From contig DATNFO010000080.1 of NCBI GenBank assembly GCA_035606355.1, positions 1 through 64,000 on the forward strand: a DNA stretch of 64,000 nucleotides. The letters are read 5' to 3'. The notes under the pieces are model-generated. The model worked only from the letters and a program-made list of their open reading frames with translations. It had not been told where the DNA came from and ran no database searches. This document shows, one piece after another, positions 47,296 through 55,584 of this stretch. Made by a program: the position numbers and the translations under genes. Within the stretch, counting starts at the first letter, position 1. Each line of letters begins with the position of its first letter. This DNA is from Sulfopaludibacter sp035606355. GTDB taxonomy: Bacteria; Acidobacteriota; Terriglobia; Bryobacterales; Bryobacteraceae.

Positions 47296-49274
47296 TGGTC
47301 TCCGATCGGAACCATCCGCGAATCGGTATGGAATTTCCGATAGTCGGAGTAAGTATAAACCACGTGCAGCCGCACGGTCGCCAGCATCAGTAGCTTTGCG
47401 CTCAATGTCACCTCATCGCGGGAATCCAGCCATGTTCCATCTTCGTGGCGCGATTGTTCGAACGTCCAATGCATGGTGCCGGTGGGCACCCGCAGCAGGA
47501 ACTTCGCCACGGTCACGGGCGCAATGTTGTCACCCTCCCACCGTGCCCAGCGCGAATCCTGCCGGTCCACCCAAAGTCGAAAGTGAAAACGCGTAAGCAC
47601 CTTCAGCATCCCGCAGCGAGGCGCCGCATCCGGCTTAGGTTGCGCGTCGATCATCCAGGCCGGCCGCCCATTCACCGCCGTCTCACCGGCCATGCGGAAC
47701 GTGAAAACCTGCGTCATTTCGTTCTGACAGGCGAGCGTCTCAGCGTCGCTCTTTCGGCGTGCGTCCTCGCGTTTCGCGCGGTCCAGGGGCGTTTCGCGGC
47801 TTCGCTTCTCCACGGCTTTATCGAAGCGCGCCTGCTCGGCGCGGGCTTTGGCGCCGGTCAGCGGCTTGCCGTCTTTCTTCACCAGGCGAGCGTACTGCTG
47901 GTCGTAGAGATTCAGCACTTCGCGGGTTTCACTGCTTGAATCCGTCGGCTGGCCATGTATGTCCAGCTTCTGCTGCTCTTTCGTTTCGAGGTAAACGTAA
48001 TCTCGCGCGGGCGCCATATCGAGCGACTCGTATTGCAAGCTGCGCCGGACGATCTCCGCCGCATCCGCGTCCCCCGCGGCAGGCGTCCCGGAAGCGGCGG
48101 ATGAGGCCGGTATGGGTGCAATCGTGCCCGCAGTCCCCTCGATCCTCACCTGCATCGCGCGAAAATCCAGGGTCGTGGAGCGGCCTTGCGAGAGCAGATC
48201 CATGCCCAGCCAGCCATGCACAAACTCGCTGTCTTCGATCGGGGCTTGCGAAGACACTTCGGCGTCGCGCAGGATTGTTACCGCGCCGCCGATGCCAACA
48301 GTCACTTCGTCCGGAGGGACGGCTGCAAACTCGCGCACGAATCGCGGAAAGAACTCGGAATCGGGAGAGCCCGTGTCCAACCCGAGCGTCACACGGCGGC
48401 CGGCGATGGATGCCGCGGCCACGGGAAATCGCAGCCGCGCGAAGCACACATTCGCGCGTGCGAGATCCAGCGGCTCTCCCGGGAACCCGATCTCCAACGT
48501 GCCGTCCGAATTCCACCGCAGCGTCTCCAGCGCCAGCAGCACTGGCATGCCGAGAATGCCGCTCGCCGGACCGCCGCCGTCCGTCGTAATCGCAACCTGC
48601 ACGTTGCGTAGATAATTGCCGACGATCAGGTCGTCAATCAGTGCCATCCCGGTCGCCTCTTCGCGGCCCTCAAATGTGGAGAGCGGAATCGAAGCCGGCC
48701 GGACGCGCAGTCCCAGGCGCCGCGCCTCCGACTGATTGACCGTGGAGATTTCCGAACCGGTGTCGACCAGGTAACTCGCCTCGATGCCATTCACCGTCAC
48801 GGGAAGATACATGCCGCCGTCCCTCGCCGTGAACCTCACGCGCGAGAGTCCGCGAACGACGACGAGCTGATCGGGAAGCCCGTTCACCACGTCCAGCAGG
48901 CGGCGAGCCTCCGCGACCCGCAGGCGGGCGGTGGAGGAGCCGGGCCATTTGCGCAGAGCCGCGTCCAGCCGTGTCATGAACTGACGCGCCTCCCGCAGAC
49001 GGCCGCTCATCATATACATGCGCTCGAGTGCGAGGCCCGCTTCGAGGGCCTGCATCGGATCCCCTCCGGCGCGCAGTACGCTGTTCAAGTCCCTTTCCGC
49101 GCGCGGCCAATTGTGGAACGCGGCCTCAACCATGCCGCGATAAAACGCGGGCGCTCGCGTGTCGCGGGTCACTGCATCGCGCAACGCGAACCATTCGTCG
49201 CTCTCGTATAGCGGCGCCACGCCCTGAGCGCGCACCATAGCCGCCATCGCGATGATCAACGCTGCCGCTCGCAT
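47292..49274 (-). CDS. Secreted double aspartic protease-like protein with C-terminal extension
   Basis: The 660-residue protein has a signal peptide (MRAAALIIAMAAMVRAQG), a TPR-like helical part (~40-135) and two retropepsin-like units: ASYLVDTGSEIS (Asp171) with GILGMPVLL, and TLGLDTGSPDS (Asp300) with GWLGMDLLS. Both catalytic DTG motifs are present, so the chain could form its own active dimer. A ~270-residue C-terminal domain (~385-660), charged and then beta-rich, is unlike the protease and may be a fused second protein. The ORF open to 49748 crosses the divergent kinase start, so ATG 49274 is preferred. Confidence 0.75.
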   Translation of the reverse strand: MRAAALIIAMAAMVRAQGVAPLYESDEWFALRDAVTRDTRAPAFYRGMVEAAFHNWPRAERDLNSVLRAGGDPMQALEAGLALERMYMMSGRLREARQFMTRLDAALRKWPGSSTARLRVAEARRLLDVVNGLPDQLVVVRGLSRVRFTARDGGMYLPVTVNGIEASYLVDTGSEISTVNQSEARRLGLRVRPASIPLSTFEGREEATGMALIDDLIVGNYLRNVQVAITTDGGGPASGILGMPVLLALETLRWNSDGTLEIGFPGEPLDLARANVCFARLRFPVAAASIAGRRVTLGLDTGSPDSEFFPRFVREFAAVPPDEVTVGIGGAVTILRDAEVSSQAPIEDSEFVHGWLGMDLLSQGRSTTLDFRAMQVRIEGTAGTIAPIPASSAASGTPAAGDADAAEIVRRSLQYESLDMAPARDYVYLETKEQQKLDIHGQPTDSSSETREVLNLYDQQYARLVKKDGKPLTGAKARAEQARFDKAVEKRSRETPLDRAKREDARRKSDAETLACQNEMTQVFTFRMAGETAVNGRPAWMIDAQPKPDAAPRCGMLKVLTRFHFRLWVDRQDSRWARWEGDNIAPVTVAKFLLRVPTGTMHWTFEQSRHEDGTWLDSRDEVTLSAKLLMLATVRLHVVYTYSDYRKFHTDSRMVPIGDQ

Positions 49275-49331
49275 TCCGTCCCGCCGCCAGTATACCGCCG
49301 CGCCAAAATGCCGAGTACAATATGAACCACT

Positions 49332-51719
49332 ATGGCGGGCCCCACGCCCAGCGACAATCCGCTCGCACCGGGCCAGACGCTCGTTTCGCGTTTCCGCATC
49401 GTACGTCGCATCGCGCAGGGCGGCATGGGCGTAGTTTATGAGGCCTATGACGAAAAACTCGGCCGCCGCATCGCTCTCAAGTGCGCCCGCGCCGCGCATG
49501 CCGACCATCTCACGCCCGAGGTCCGGCTGGCCACGGAAGTAAATCATCCGAACATCTGCAAGATTCACGAGATCCACACAGCGGAAACGCCCGATGGACC
49601 CATCGACTTCTTCACGATGGAGTATCTGGAAGGGCCGACGCTCGCGCAGCAGCTTCGGCAAGCGCGTTTGCCGCGGGCGGAAGCAGAAACCATCGCGCGG
49701 CAGATTACCGCCGGCCTTGCCGAAGCCCACCTTCACGGCATCATACATGGCGACCTCAAGCCCGCGAACATAATTCTCACTCGCCTCACCGACGGAGCCC
49801 CGCGCGCCGTCATCACCGATTTCGGACTCGCCCGCCAGGCGCGCGCCGTCAGCAAAACGGGCGGAACCGCGGGGTACATGGCGCCCGAACTACGCGCCGG
49901 ATTGCCGAACACGGTGGCTTCGGACATCTACGCGCTGGGCGTGGTTTTATACGAGCTCGCAACCGGCTATCGCCCCGACCAGAATGCCGCCATGCAGGCC
50001 AGTACGGTGAGCCTGAGCGCAACCGGGGCGGACGCGATGGAGCTTTCGGCTGCGCCGCGGTTGCGCAACCGCTGGGACAAAGTAGTTCGAGCCTGCCTGG
50101 CCGACGAGCCTGCGCGCCGTCCGCAAAGCGCGAATGCGGTGCTCAAAGCACTCGGACCTTCCGCGCTTCGCCGCCGGGCGCTGATCGCGGCAGCATCCAT
50201 CGCGCTCGCCGCCGCCGCCGCTTTCGCCACTTACCGTCAGGCCACGGTGCCCGCGCAAAGCGCACGCCTCGCCCTGATGCCGATCGATGGCCAGCCGCAA
50301 CTCACCGCGAAAACCGAAGAAGTCCTCAAGCTGGTGAAGGGAACACCGAAGGTGGCGTTTACGGTTTCGGCGAGCCGGCCTACACACCGCCTCGTCGTGA
50401 CGCTGCAGCCGCATACGGCGGGCAAAGTTTCGCTCCACGCGACCGTGCGTGACTTGCAGCACTCCGGCGCCGCGCTGCTGGAATGGACCGCCTCTTATGA
50501 ACCGTGGCAGCTCAAGTTCGCGCCGGTCGCTATCGCGGCCATCGCCACGCGCGCGCTTCATCTGCAGCCCCTTGCGGCATACACGTCCGCGCCGGCTGCG
50601 TATCAAGCGGGAGCGGCGCTGCTCCAGGACGATAGCAAGCTCGGCGAGGCCTTGGCCGATTTTCAGGCCGCGGCTGCGCAGGATGCCGATTCCGCGCTGC
50701 CATACGCGGGAATGGCCGAGGTTCAGGTGCGTCAGTTTTTTCTGACCAGCCAGGATATATGGAAGCAACAGGCGAAGGCTTCGCTCGAGCAGTCCGAGCT
50801 GCGGAATTCCGATGTCCTCGAAGTGCACCGCATCGCGGGACTCCTGGAATACGATCAGGCGGACCCGCAGGAATCGGTCGACCGTCTGATTCGCGCGACG
50901 GAGTTTTCGCCGCCCAACGGCACCGCCTGGCGGCGTCTGGGGAATACGTATTTTCAGATCGGCAAGCTGCCGCAAGCGCTGCAGGCGTACACCGAAGCCA
51001 GGCGTTACGCGCCGGCCGACATTCGCGTTTATCAGGACCTCGCCAATTATTACGCCGGCCGGGGCGACCTGCTGGAAGCCGCACGCAACCTGGAAATCGC
51101 GGTGAAACTGGCGCCCGATCGTGCCAATCTGCGCCGCGTACTGGCGGCGCGGTATCAGGATCTCGGCCGGTTTGCGGATGCCGAGGCGCAATTGAATATC
51201 GCGCTCGCGCATTCGCAGTCGGCGCCGCTGTACATTCAACTCGGCCACGTTCTGCTGTATCGCGAGCGGAATCGCGATGCTCTTCCGTTCCTCGAAAAGG
51301 GGGCGGCGCTGGACCCGGGCACTCCGTTCGCGTGGATCTATCTGGGGCTTGCGCTACAGTCCGACGGGCAAGCCTCAAAAGCGCGCCAGGCGTTCACGCG
51401 CGGAGTTTCCGCGGCGGAACATACCGTGATTCAATTTCCGCACTCGGGATACTATCACGCCGTTCTGGCGTACCTTTGCGCGCAGACCGCGGCAAACGGG
51501 CGCGCCGCGGTGGAGGTCGCGCAAGCCGTGCAGTTGAGCCCGAAACACAGCGATACGCTGTATTACGCCGCGCTGACATACGAGCGTCTCGGCGATCGCG
51601 AGAGCGCCCTCAATGTCCTCAAAACCGGTCCGCGATCGCTGCTCGAAGATCTCAACCGGTGGCCCGAAGCGAAGCAACTCGCCGCCAGCGATGGCTTCCG
51701 GCAACTCCTGGCGAAATAG
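49332..51719 (+). CDS. Ser/Thr protein kinase with TPR repeats
   Basis: The 795-residue protein has a kinase domain (~20-275) with the P-loop AQGGMGVVY, LKCARA lysine, HGDLKPANIIL (HGD in place of the usual HRD) and TDFGLARQ. A transmembrane helix (~282-300) is followed by a periplasmic ~110-residue region and a long TPR array (~420-790; ALQAYTEARRYAPADIRVYQ, RDALPFLEKGAALDPGTPFA). The HGD variant places it among kinases with less dependence on activation-loop phosphorylation. The TPRs probably bind envelope proteins. It is divergent from the protease-sensor pair. Confidence 0.88.
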   Translation: MAGPTPSDNPLAPGQTLVSRFRIVRRIAQGGMGVVYEAYDEKLGRRIALKCARAAHADHLTPEVRLATEVNHPNICKIHEIHTAETPDGPIDFFTMEYLEGPTLAQQLRQARLPRAEAETIARQITAGLAEAHLHGIIHGDLKPANIILTRLTDGAPRAVITDFGLARQARAVSKTGGTAGYMAPELRAGLPNTVASDIYALGVVLYELATGYRPDQNAAMQASTVSLSATGADAMELSAAPRLRNRWDKVVRACLADEPARRPQSANAVLKALGPSALRRRALIAAASIALAAAAAFATYRQATVPAQSARLALMPIDGQPQLTAKTEEVLKLVKGTPKVAFTVSASRPTHRLVVTLQPHTAGKVSLHATVRDLQHSGAALLEWTASYEPWQLKFAPVAIAAIATRALHLQPLAAYTSAPAAYQAGAALLQDDSKLGEALADFQAAAAQDADSALPYAGMAEVQVRQFFLTSQDIWKQQAKASLEQSELRNSDVLEVHRIAGLLEYDQADPQESVDRLIRATEFSPPNGTAWRRLGNTYFQIGKLPQALQAYTEARRYAPADIRVYQDLANYYAGRGDLLEAARNLEIAVKLAPDRANLRRVLAARYQDLGRFADAEAQLNIALAHSQSAPLYIQLGHVLLYRERNRDALPFLEKGAALDPGTPFAWIYLGLALQSDGQASKARQAFTRGVSAAEHTVIQFPHSGYYHAVLAYLCAQTAANGRAAVEVAQAVQLSPKHSDTLYYAALTYERLGDRESALNVLKTGPRSLLEDLNRWPEAKQLAASDGFRQLLAK

Positions 51720-51818
51720 CCCGCGATGGTTCGGCAATACTCCGGACAAAGTTCTTGACTTCAGCGGCGGTCCATGGTTGGATAGCGTGAAGTTCAAATT
51801 CGCACCACAGGAGAATCT

Positions 51819-52025
51819 ATGGCGACAAAGAAAGCAGCGTCCAAGAACAGCGCTAAAAACACGCGAGGCGGCGCGGGCGGCGGCGGCGATATCGCGAGCG
51901 GCTCCGAGCAACAGGGCGGAGGCGGCACCGGCAAAAAGGGCGGCAGCGGCATCGGCATAAAGCGCGGCGGCGGGTCGAAAAATGCCGCTACCAAAAACAA
52001 ACCCGGGACGAAGAAGAAAAAGTAA
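51819..52025 (+). CDS. Gly/Lys-rich small basic protein
   Basis: This 68-residue low-complexity protein carries Lys clusters at both ends (MATKKAASKN and KPGTKKKK) and blocks of glycine in the middle (GGAGGGG, QGGGGTGKKGG, KRGGG). AGGAGA 5 nt before the ATG is a strong ribosome-binding site, so it is very likely translated. It is probably disordered and could bind nucleic acid or be a protease substrate. It stands 6 bp before a cysteine protease gene. TTGACT at 51755-51760 with TGGATA 18 bp later may be the promoter. Confidence 0.65.
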   Translation: MATKKAASKNSAKNTRGGAGGGGDIASGSEQQGGGGTGKKGGSGIGIKRGGGSKNAATKNKPGTKKKK

Positions 52026-52031
52026 TTCGCC

Positions 52032-52574
52032 ATGGCCAACCTCACTCTTCGTGTGGAACGCCAGATGATGTCGGAATGGTGTTGGGCGGCGGTGTCGGTG
52101 TCCGTCGACCGGTTCTTCCGCCCCGACTCCACCCACACGCAATGTGAAATCGCCGGCCTGGTGTTGAAGAAAATTTGCTGTCCCGGGCAATTGAATGTTC
52201 AAACTGACGCATGCAATGTACCCGGCTTCCTGGGGAGCGTCTTCGGCAAGCTGCATCTCCTGGAGGGCGACCCCGGAGACAAGCCTCTGCCATTCGCCGA
52301 CATCCAGAAAGAGATCGACGGCGGACGCCCCGTTTGCGTGCTGATTAAATGGTTGGAGAGCGACGGCAAGCCGGGCACGCGCGGCCACTTTATCGTCATT
52401 CAAGGCTATACGGTGACGCCCGCGCAAAAGCAGTTCGTCTCGATTGGGGATCCGCTCTACGGTTCCTCGAGCCTCGAATATGGTCAGTTTGCCGATCCGA
52501 AGGGCGGCTACCGGGACGGACGCGGTGTTTGGTCCTTCACGTACCTTACGGGCCGTGCTACGGGGGCTCAATAA
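52032..52574 (+). CDS. Papain-like cysteine protease of the AvrRpt2/C70-C39 type
   Basis: The 180-residue protein contains QMMSEWCWAA (Gln11 for the oxyanion hole, Cys17 nucleophile), GHFIVIQGY (His119) and IGDPLYG (Asp140). This matches the catalytic set and spacing of AvrRpt2-like peptidases. Extra cysteines (CEIAG, KKICCPG, DACNV) may bind metal or form disulfides. No signal peptide is present. It sits between the Gly/Lys-rich peptide gene (6 bp gap) and an unknown gene whose ATG overlaps its stop (TAATG). It may process the peptide or act as a toxin-like effector. Confidence 0.8.
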   Translation: MANLTLRVERQMMSEWCWAAVSVSVDRFFRPDSTHTQCEIAGLVLKKICCPGQLNVQTDACNVPGFLGSVFGKLHLLEGDPGDKPLPFADIQKEIDGGRPVCVLIKWLESDGKPGTRGHFIVIQGYTVTPAQKQFVSIGDPLYGSSSLEYGQFADPKGGYRDGRGVWSFTYLTGRATGAQ

Positions 52575-53098
52575 TGGCGCTCATTCTTGCCGGCGCCCCT
52601 GCCGGGACCTTCAGTGCGTACGCGATCGCGCTTCAGGACTTCGGACTGCCGGAGCCGCCGCAGGATGCGACGTTCTTCCTGCCGGTGCGCTCGCTCTGCC
52701 TCGAAGAGCTGGCGATGGCAGCCCCGCTTTCCGACGCCATTCCCGCCGGCGCCCGTTTCGTCGCCTCCTGGCCTAATGGCAGCGTCGCATCGTGCGAAAT
52801 GAACGGGGACGAGTTGCGGAGCATCGTTCAGGGAGACGATGCGAGGATTCTCTTGAATGCGATGCATTTGGTGTTATCGCTCGACGCCGTCCGGCAGCGA
52901 GATTACGAGGTGTACCTGCTTTCGATGCCCGGAGCTCAACGCGAAGCGCTGTGCCTGGTTCCGGTGCAAGGCGGATCGACTCTCATTGCGCCGGTGGGTG
53001 AAGCGGACATACTGACCGAAGCTACCTTCATCCAGCAGAACGCCGCCATCGCCAGAAGGCGGCTTTCGCTTACTTGCAGCGAAAGGGTCTGTTCGTAG
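52574..53098 (+). CDS. Unknown partner of the cysteine protease
   Basis: The 174-residue protein starts MALILAGAPAGTFSAYAIAL and has mixed alpha/beta character without transmembrane helices or recognisable motifs. The ATG overlaps the protease stop codon, so the two are translationally coupled. This arrangement suggests a cognate inhibitor, chaperone or substrate-binding subunit. It ends 20 bp before a hairpin repeat cluster. Confidence 0.6.
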   Translation: MALILAGAPAGTFSAYAIALQDFGLPEPPQDATFFLPVRSLCLEELAMAAPLSDAIPAGARFVASWPNGSVASCEMNGDELRSIVQGDDARILLNAMHLVLSLDAVRQRDYEVYLLSMPGAQREALCLVPVQGGSTLIAPVGEADILTEATFIQQNAAIARRRLSLTCSERVCS

Positions 53099-53117
53099 CG
53101 AAGTGGGTGGAGTAGCC

Positions 53118-53252
53118 GGGCGCGCTCCGCTCGCCTGCAACAGGAAAGATTCCTGTTGCCACGTGCCGACAGGAATCCTTCCTGTCGGGTCGCGCGGCGC
53201 GCGACCGGGCGAGCGCCGCTCGCCTGCAACCGGTCTGGAGACCGGTCGCTAC
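53118..53252. repeat. Modular hairpin repeat, cluster 5
   Basis: Modules in order: GGCGCGC-TCC-GCTCGCC (53119-53135), GCAACAGGAA-AGA-TTCCTGTTGC (53137-53159), GACAGGAATCCTTCCTGTC (53168-53186), GTCGCGC-GGC-GCGCGAC (53189-53205), GGCGAGC-GCC-GCTCGCC (53208-53224) and the 20-mer beginning AACCGG (53228-53247) with GCTAC. The final bases encode the stop codon of the deacylase on the other strand. Confidence 0.88.
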
Positions 53253-54802
53253 TGATGTCCGCCTCGCAGTACCTCGCCTCCTCGCGCTTCTGTCAACTTC
53301 CCGTCCGCGATCTCCACTCGCCCGTTCACAATCACCCAATCGAAACCCGCCGAGTACTGATGCGGCTTCGCGTAGGTGGCGCGGTCTTCCACGCGCTCCG
53401 GATCGAACACCACCACGTCCGCCGCCATGCCTTCGCGCAGCAGTCCGCGATCTCGCATGCGGAATGTCTGCGCGGGCAGCGACGTCATTCGGCGGATGGC
53501 ATCCGGCAGGCTCAGCACGCCCCGCACGCGCACATACTCCGCCAGCACGCGCGCATTGGTGCCGTAACTCCGCGGATGCGGACTTCCGCTGCCCATCTCG
53601 ATCACGCTGCCGTCGCTCGCTACCGCCGTATTCGGATATCGCATGATGCGCTCGATATCCGCCTCGCTCATCAGTTGGTAAGTCATGGAAGCACCGCCGG
53701 CGTTCATCATGTCGAAGATAGTTTCGATCTGCCCGTCCACTCCCGCGGGCCGGCCTTTCATTGCGGCGATCTCCGGAATGGTCTTCCCTTCGTACGCGGG
53801 GGTAGATGGGAAGCGGGCTACCGTTGCGAACGCGTAATCCGGCGCGCCCATTTTCGCCAGATCCTCTTTCATCGCGGCGGCGATCTTCCGGCGCGTCGCC
53901 GGGTCGGCCAGCCGCTCTTTCACCTTGCCATCAGCCAGGGCCCACGCGGGTAGCCGTATGCCGAGATTGGTGGCGGCGCGATCGTAGGGATATTGGTCCG
54001 CCGTAACTTCTACGCCCTCGCGGCGAAACTTCTCGATGAGCCCCAACGATTGGTCGCTTGCTCCCCATACACTGGGGCGGTCGATCTTGAGGTGCGAGAT
54101 CTCGACGGGCATCCCCGCGGCCTTGCCGACGTTTACGGCCTCGGTGATGGCGTCCAGTTCCGCGATGCCTTCATTGCGCATGTGGCTTGTATAAACGCCG
54201 CCGTGCGCTGCCGCGGATTTAGCGAGCGCTACAATCTCCGCCGTGTCCGCGTACGTCCCAGGCACATATTCGAGTCCGGTCGAAAAGCCGACGGCTCCAT
54301 CGCGCATTGCCCGATCCACCAACGACTGCATTCGCCGGATCTCTTCCGCGCCGGCCTGCCGGTTTGCCGTGCCCATCACCTCGCGGCGCACGCTGTTGTG
54401 ACCCACCAGCGACGCCACGTTGATGCCGAGCCCCAGCTTGGACAGCTTGTCGAACCATGCGGCAAGGTTTAACTCACTGGAGCCGCAGTTGCCCGTGATG
54501 ACCGTGGTCACGCCGTCGCGCACGAAGTTTTCCGCGCGCGGACTCCGCTCGATGTTGCCCTCCACGTGGACATGCACGTCGATGAAGCCCGGAGTTACGA
54601 CGCGATTGCGAGCGTCGATGGTCTGCGCCGCCGTCGCCGCGCTGAGGTCGCCAACCCAGGCGATCCGGCCGTTTTTGATGCCGACGTCCGCGCGGAACGC
54701 GGGATTGCCGCTGCCGTCGATCACCCGGCCGTTGCGAATCAGCAGGTCGTAATCGGCCCCCAGCGCAAGCAGGGGAAAGAGGCAGAGCAAGAGTCGCCGC
54801 AT
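53249..54802 (-). CDS. N-acyl-D-amino-acid deacylase family amidohydrolase
   Basis: The 517-residue protein has a signal peptide (MRRLLLCLFPLLALGA) and the amidohydrolase barrel: GFIDVHVHVEG (metal-binding His pair, ~75-80), VVITGNCGSS, GFSTGLEYVPG, YTSHMRNEG, VEISHLKIDRP and a late Asp in VASDGSVIEMG. It should release amino acids from N-acyl-D-amino acids or similar dipeptides in the periplasm. Its stop codon TAG is part of the hairpin repeat tail. The VOC gene lies just upstream (27 bp gap) and is probably co-transcribed. Confidence 0.9.
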   Translation of the reverse strand: MRRLLLCLFPLLALGADYDLLIRNGRVIDGSGNPAFRADVGIKNGRIAWVGDLSAATAAQTIDARNRVVTPGFIDVHVHVEGNIERSPRAENFVRDGVTTVITGNCGSSELNLAAWFDKLSKLGLGINVASLVGHNSVRREVMGTANRQAGAEEIRRMQSLVDRAMRDGAVGFSTGLEYVPGTYADTAEIVALAKSAAAHGGVYTSHMRNEGIAELDAITEAVNVGKAAGMPVEISHLKIDRPSVWGASDQSLGLIEKFRREGVEVTADQYPYDRAATNLGIRLPAWALADGKVKERLADPATRRKIAAAMKEDLAKMGAPDYAFATVARFPSTPAYEGKTIPEIAAMKGRPAGVDGQIETIFDMMNAGGASMTYQLMSEADIERIMRYPNTAVASDGSVIEMGSGSPHPRSYGTNARVLAEYVRVRGVLSLPDAIRRMTSLPAQTFRMRDRGLLREGMAADVVVFDPERVEDRATYAKPHQYSAGFDWVIVNGRVEIADGKLTEARGGEVLRGGHQ

Positions 54803-54829
54803 CCCCTTATGAGACCACAGGGCAGAGCG

Positions 54830-55195
54830 CTATTTTCCGCTCAGCACGATCTGGTTGCCTTCGGAATCCTTCATCATGGCGAAGACGCCCCACGGCTGAG
54901 TTTGCGGCGGACCCATGAATTCGACGCCGCGGGCCGTCAGCTCGTCATACGCCTTCTGTACGTCGCCGACCTCCCAGGAGGAGTTTAGAAATGAGCCGAT
55001 GCGGTCTTCCTGCCCGGGCGGCGTGAACAGCACTACGCCGGTCTCCGCGCCGGGAACCTTTAGTTCGATCCATCGCTGGCCCGGCCCCATTTCCTGATCG
55101 GTAAGGATGCGGAAGTCGAGCTTCTCTGTGTAGAAGGCGAGCGCGCGATTCTGGTCGCGAACGGGAATACCGATGAACTTGATGCGCTTGATCAT
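54830..55195 (-). CDS. VOC/glyoxalase-family protein
   Basis: The 121-residue protein has two beta-alpha-beta-beta-beta modules of the vicinal-oxygen-chelate fold: IKFIGIPVRDQNRALAFYTE with LDFRIL, and VEFMGPPQTQPWGVFAMMKD with SEGNQIVL. Family members bind a divalent metal and act on small electrophilic or aromatic compounds, or bind drugs. No specific substrate can be assigned. It is first in a two-gene unit with the deacylase. Confidence 0.85.
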   Translation of the reverse strand: MIKRIKFIGIPVRDQNRALAFYTEKLDFRILTDQEMGPGQRWIELKVPGAETGVVLFTPPGQEDRIGSFLNSSWEVGDVQKAYDELTARGVEFMGPPQTQPWGVFAMMKDSEGNQIVLSGK

Positions 55196-55257
55196 AGAGC
55201 CACAATCGCAGCAGAACCGGCCAAAATCAATACCGGGCGATCCGTTTACGTGCAGCC

Positions 55258-55282
55258 GCTGCTATAGTGATTGCTGCTATAG
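55258..55282. promoter_or_regulatory. Direct repeat before the helix-turn-helix gene
   Basis: GCTGCTATAG occurs at 55258-55267 and again at 55273-55282, 15 bp apart, ending 2 bp before the ATG. The first copy contains TATAGT, a near-consensus -10 box. A repressor bound here would block initiation, so autoregulation is plausible. Confidence 0.45.
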
Positions 55283-55284
55283 CA

Positions 55285-55572
55285 ATGAAAATCGATCCCT
55301 ACATTCTGGATACTCTCATGCGCGACCTGGTGGCCCACAGCCGCTCCAGCGCGGCGTTTCTCGTCTATCTTCAGCTTTACCGGCAGACGCACGGGGCAGG
55401 GCGCGAATCGGTGGCGATGAGCTACGCAGTGCTGGCGGAACTCATCGGACTTTCGAAGCGCTCGGTGCAGGATGCGCTGAGCCACCTGGTAGCGCGACGC
55501 CTGGTCCGCCGCCGCAAGCCGAAGCCGACGTCAGTGCCGGTCTACACGATCCTGACGCCTTGGCGGCGGTAG
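55285..55572 (+). CDS. Small winged-helix DNA-binding protein
   Basis: The 95-residue protein has a helix-turn-helix at ~50-80 (SYAVLAELIGLSKRSVQDAL) followed by SHLVARRLVRRRKPKPT as wing and basic patch. It resembles small HTH regulators and replication-initiator-like proteins in Acidobacteria. The ATG at 55285 is preferred over 55267 because the latter falls inside the direct repeat. It probably autoregulates through the repeat. No obvious target operon follows; the next gene is convergent. Confidence 0.7.
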   Translation: MKIDPYILDTLMRDLVAHSRSSAAFLVYLQLYRQTHGAGRESVAMSYAVLAELIGLSKRSVQDALSHLVARRLVRRRKPKPTSVPVYTILTPWRR

Positions 55573-55584
55573 TTCCTGTAACCA

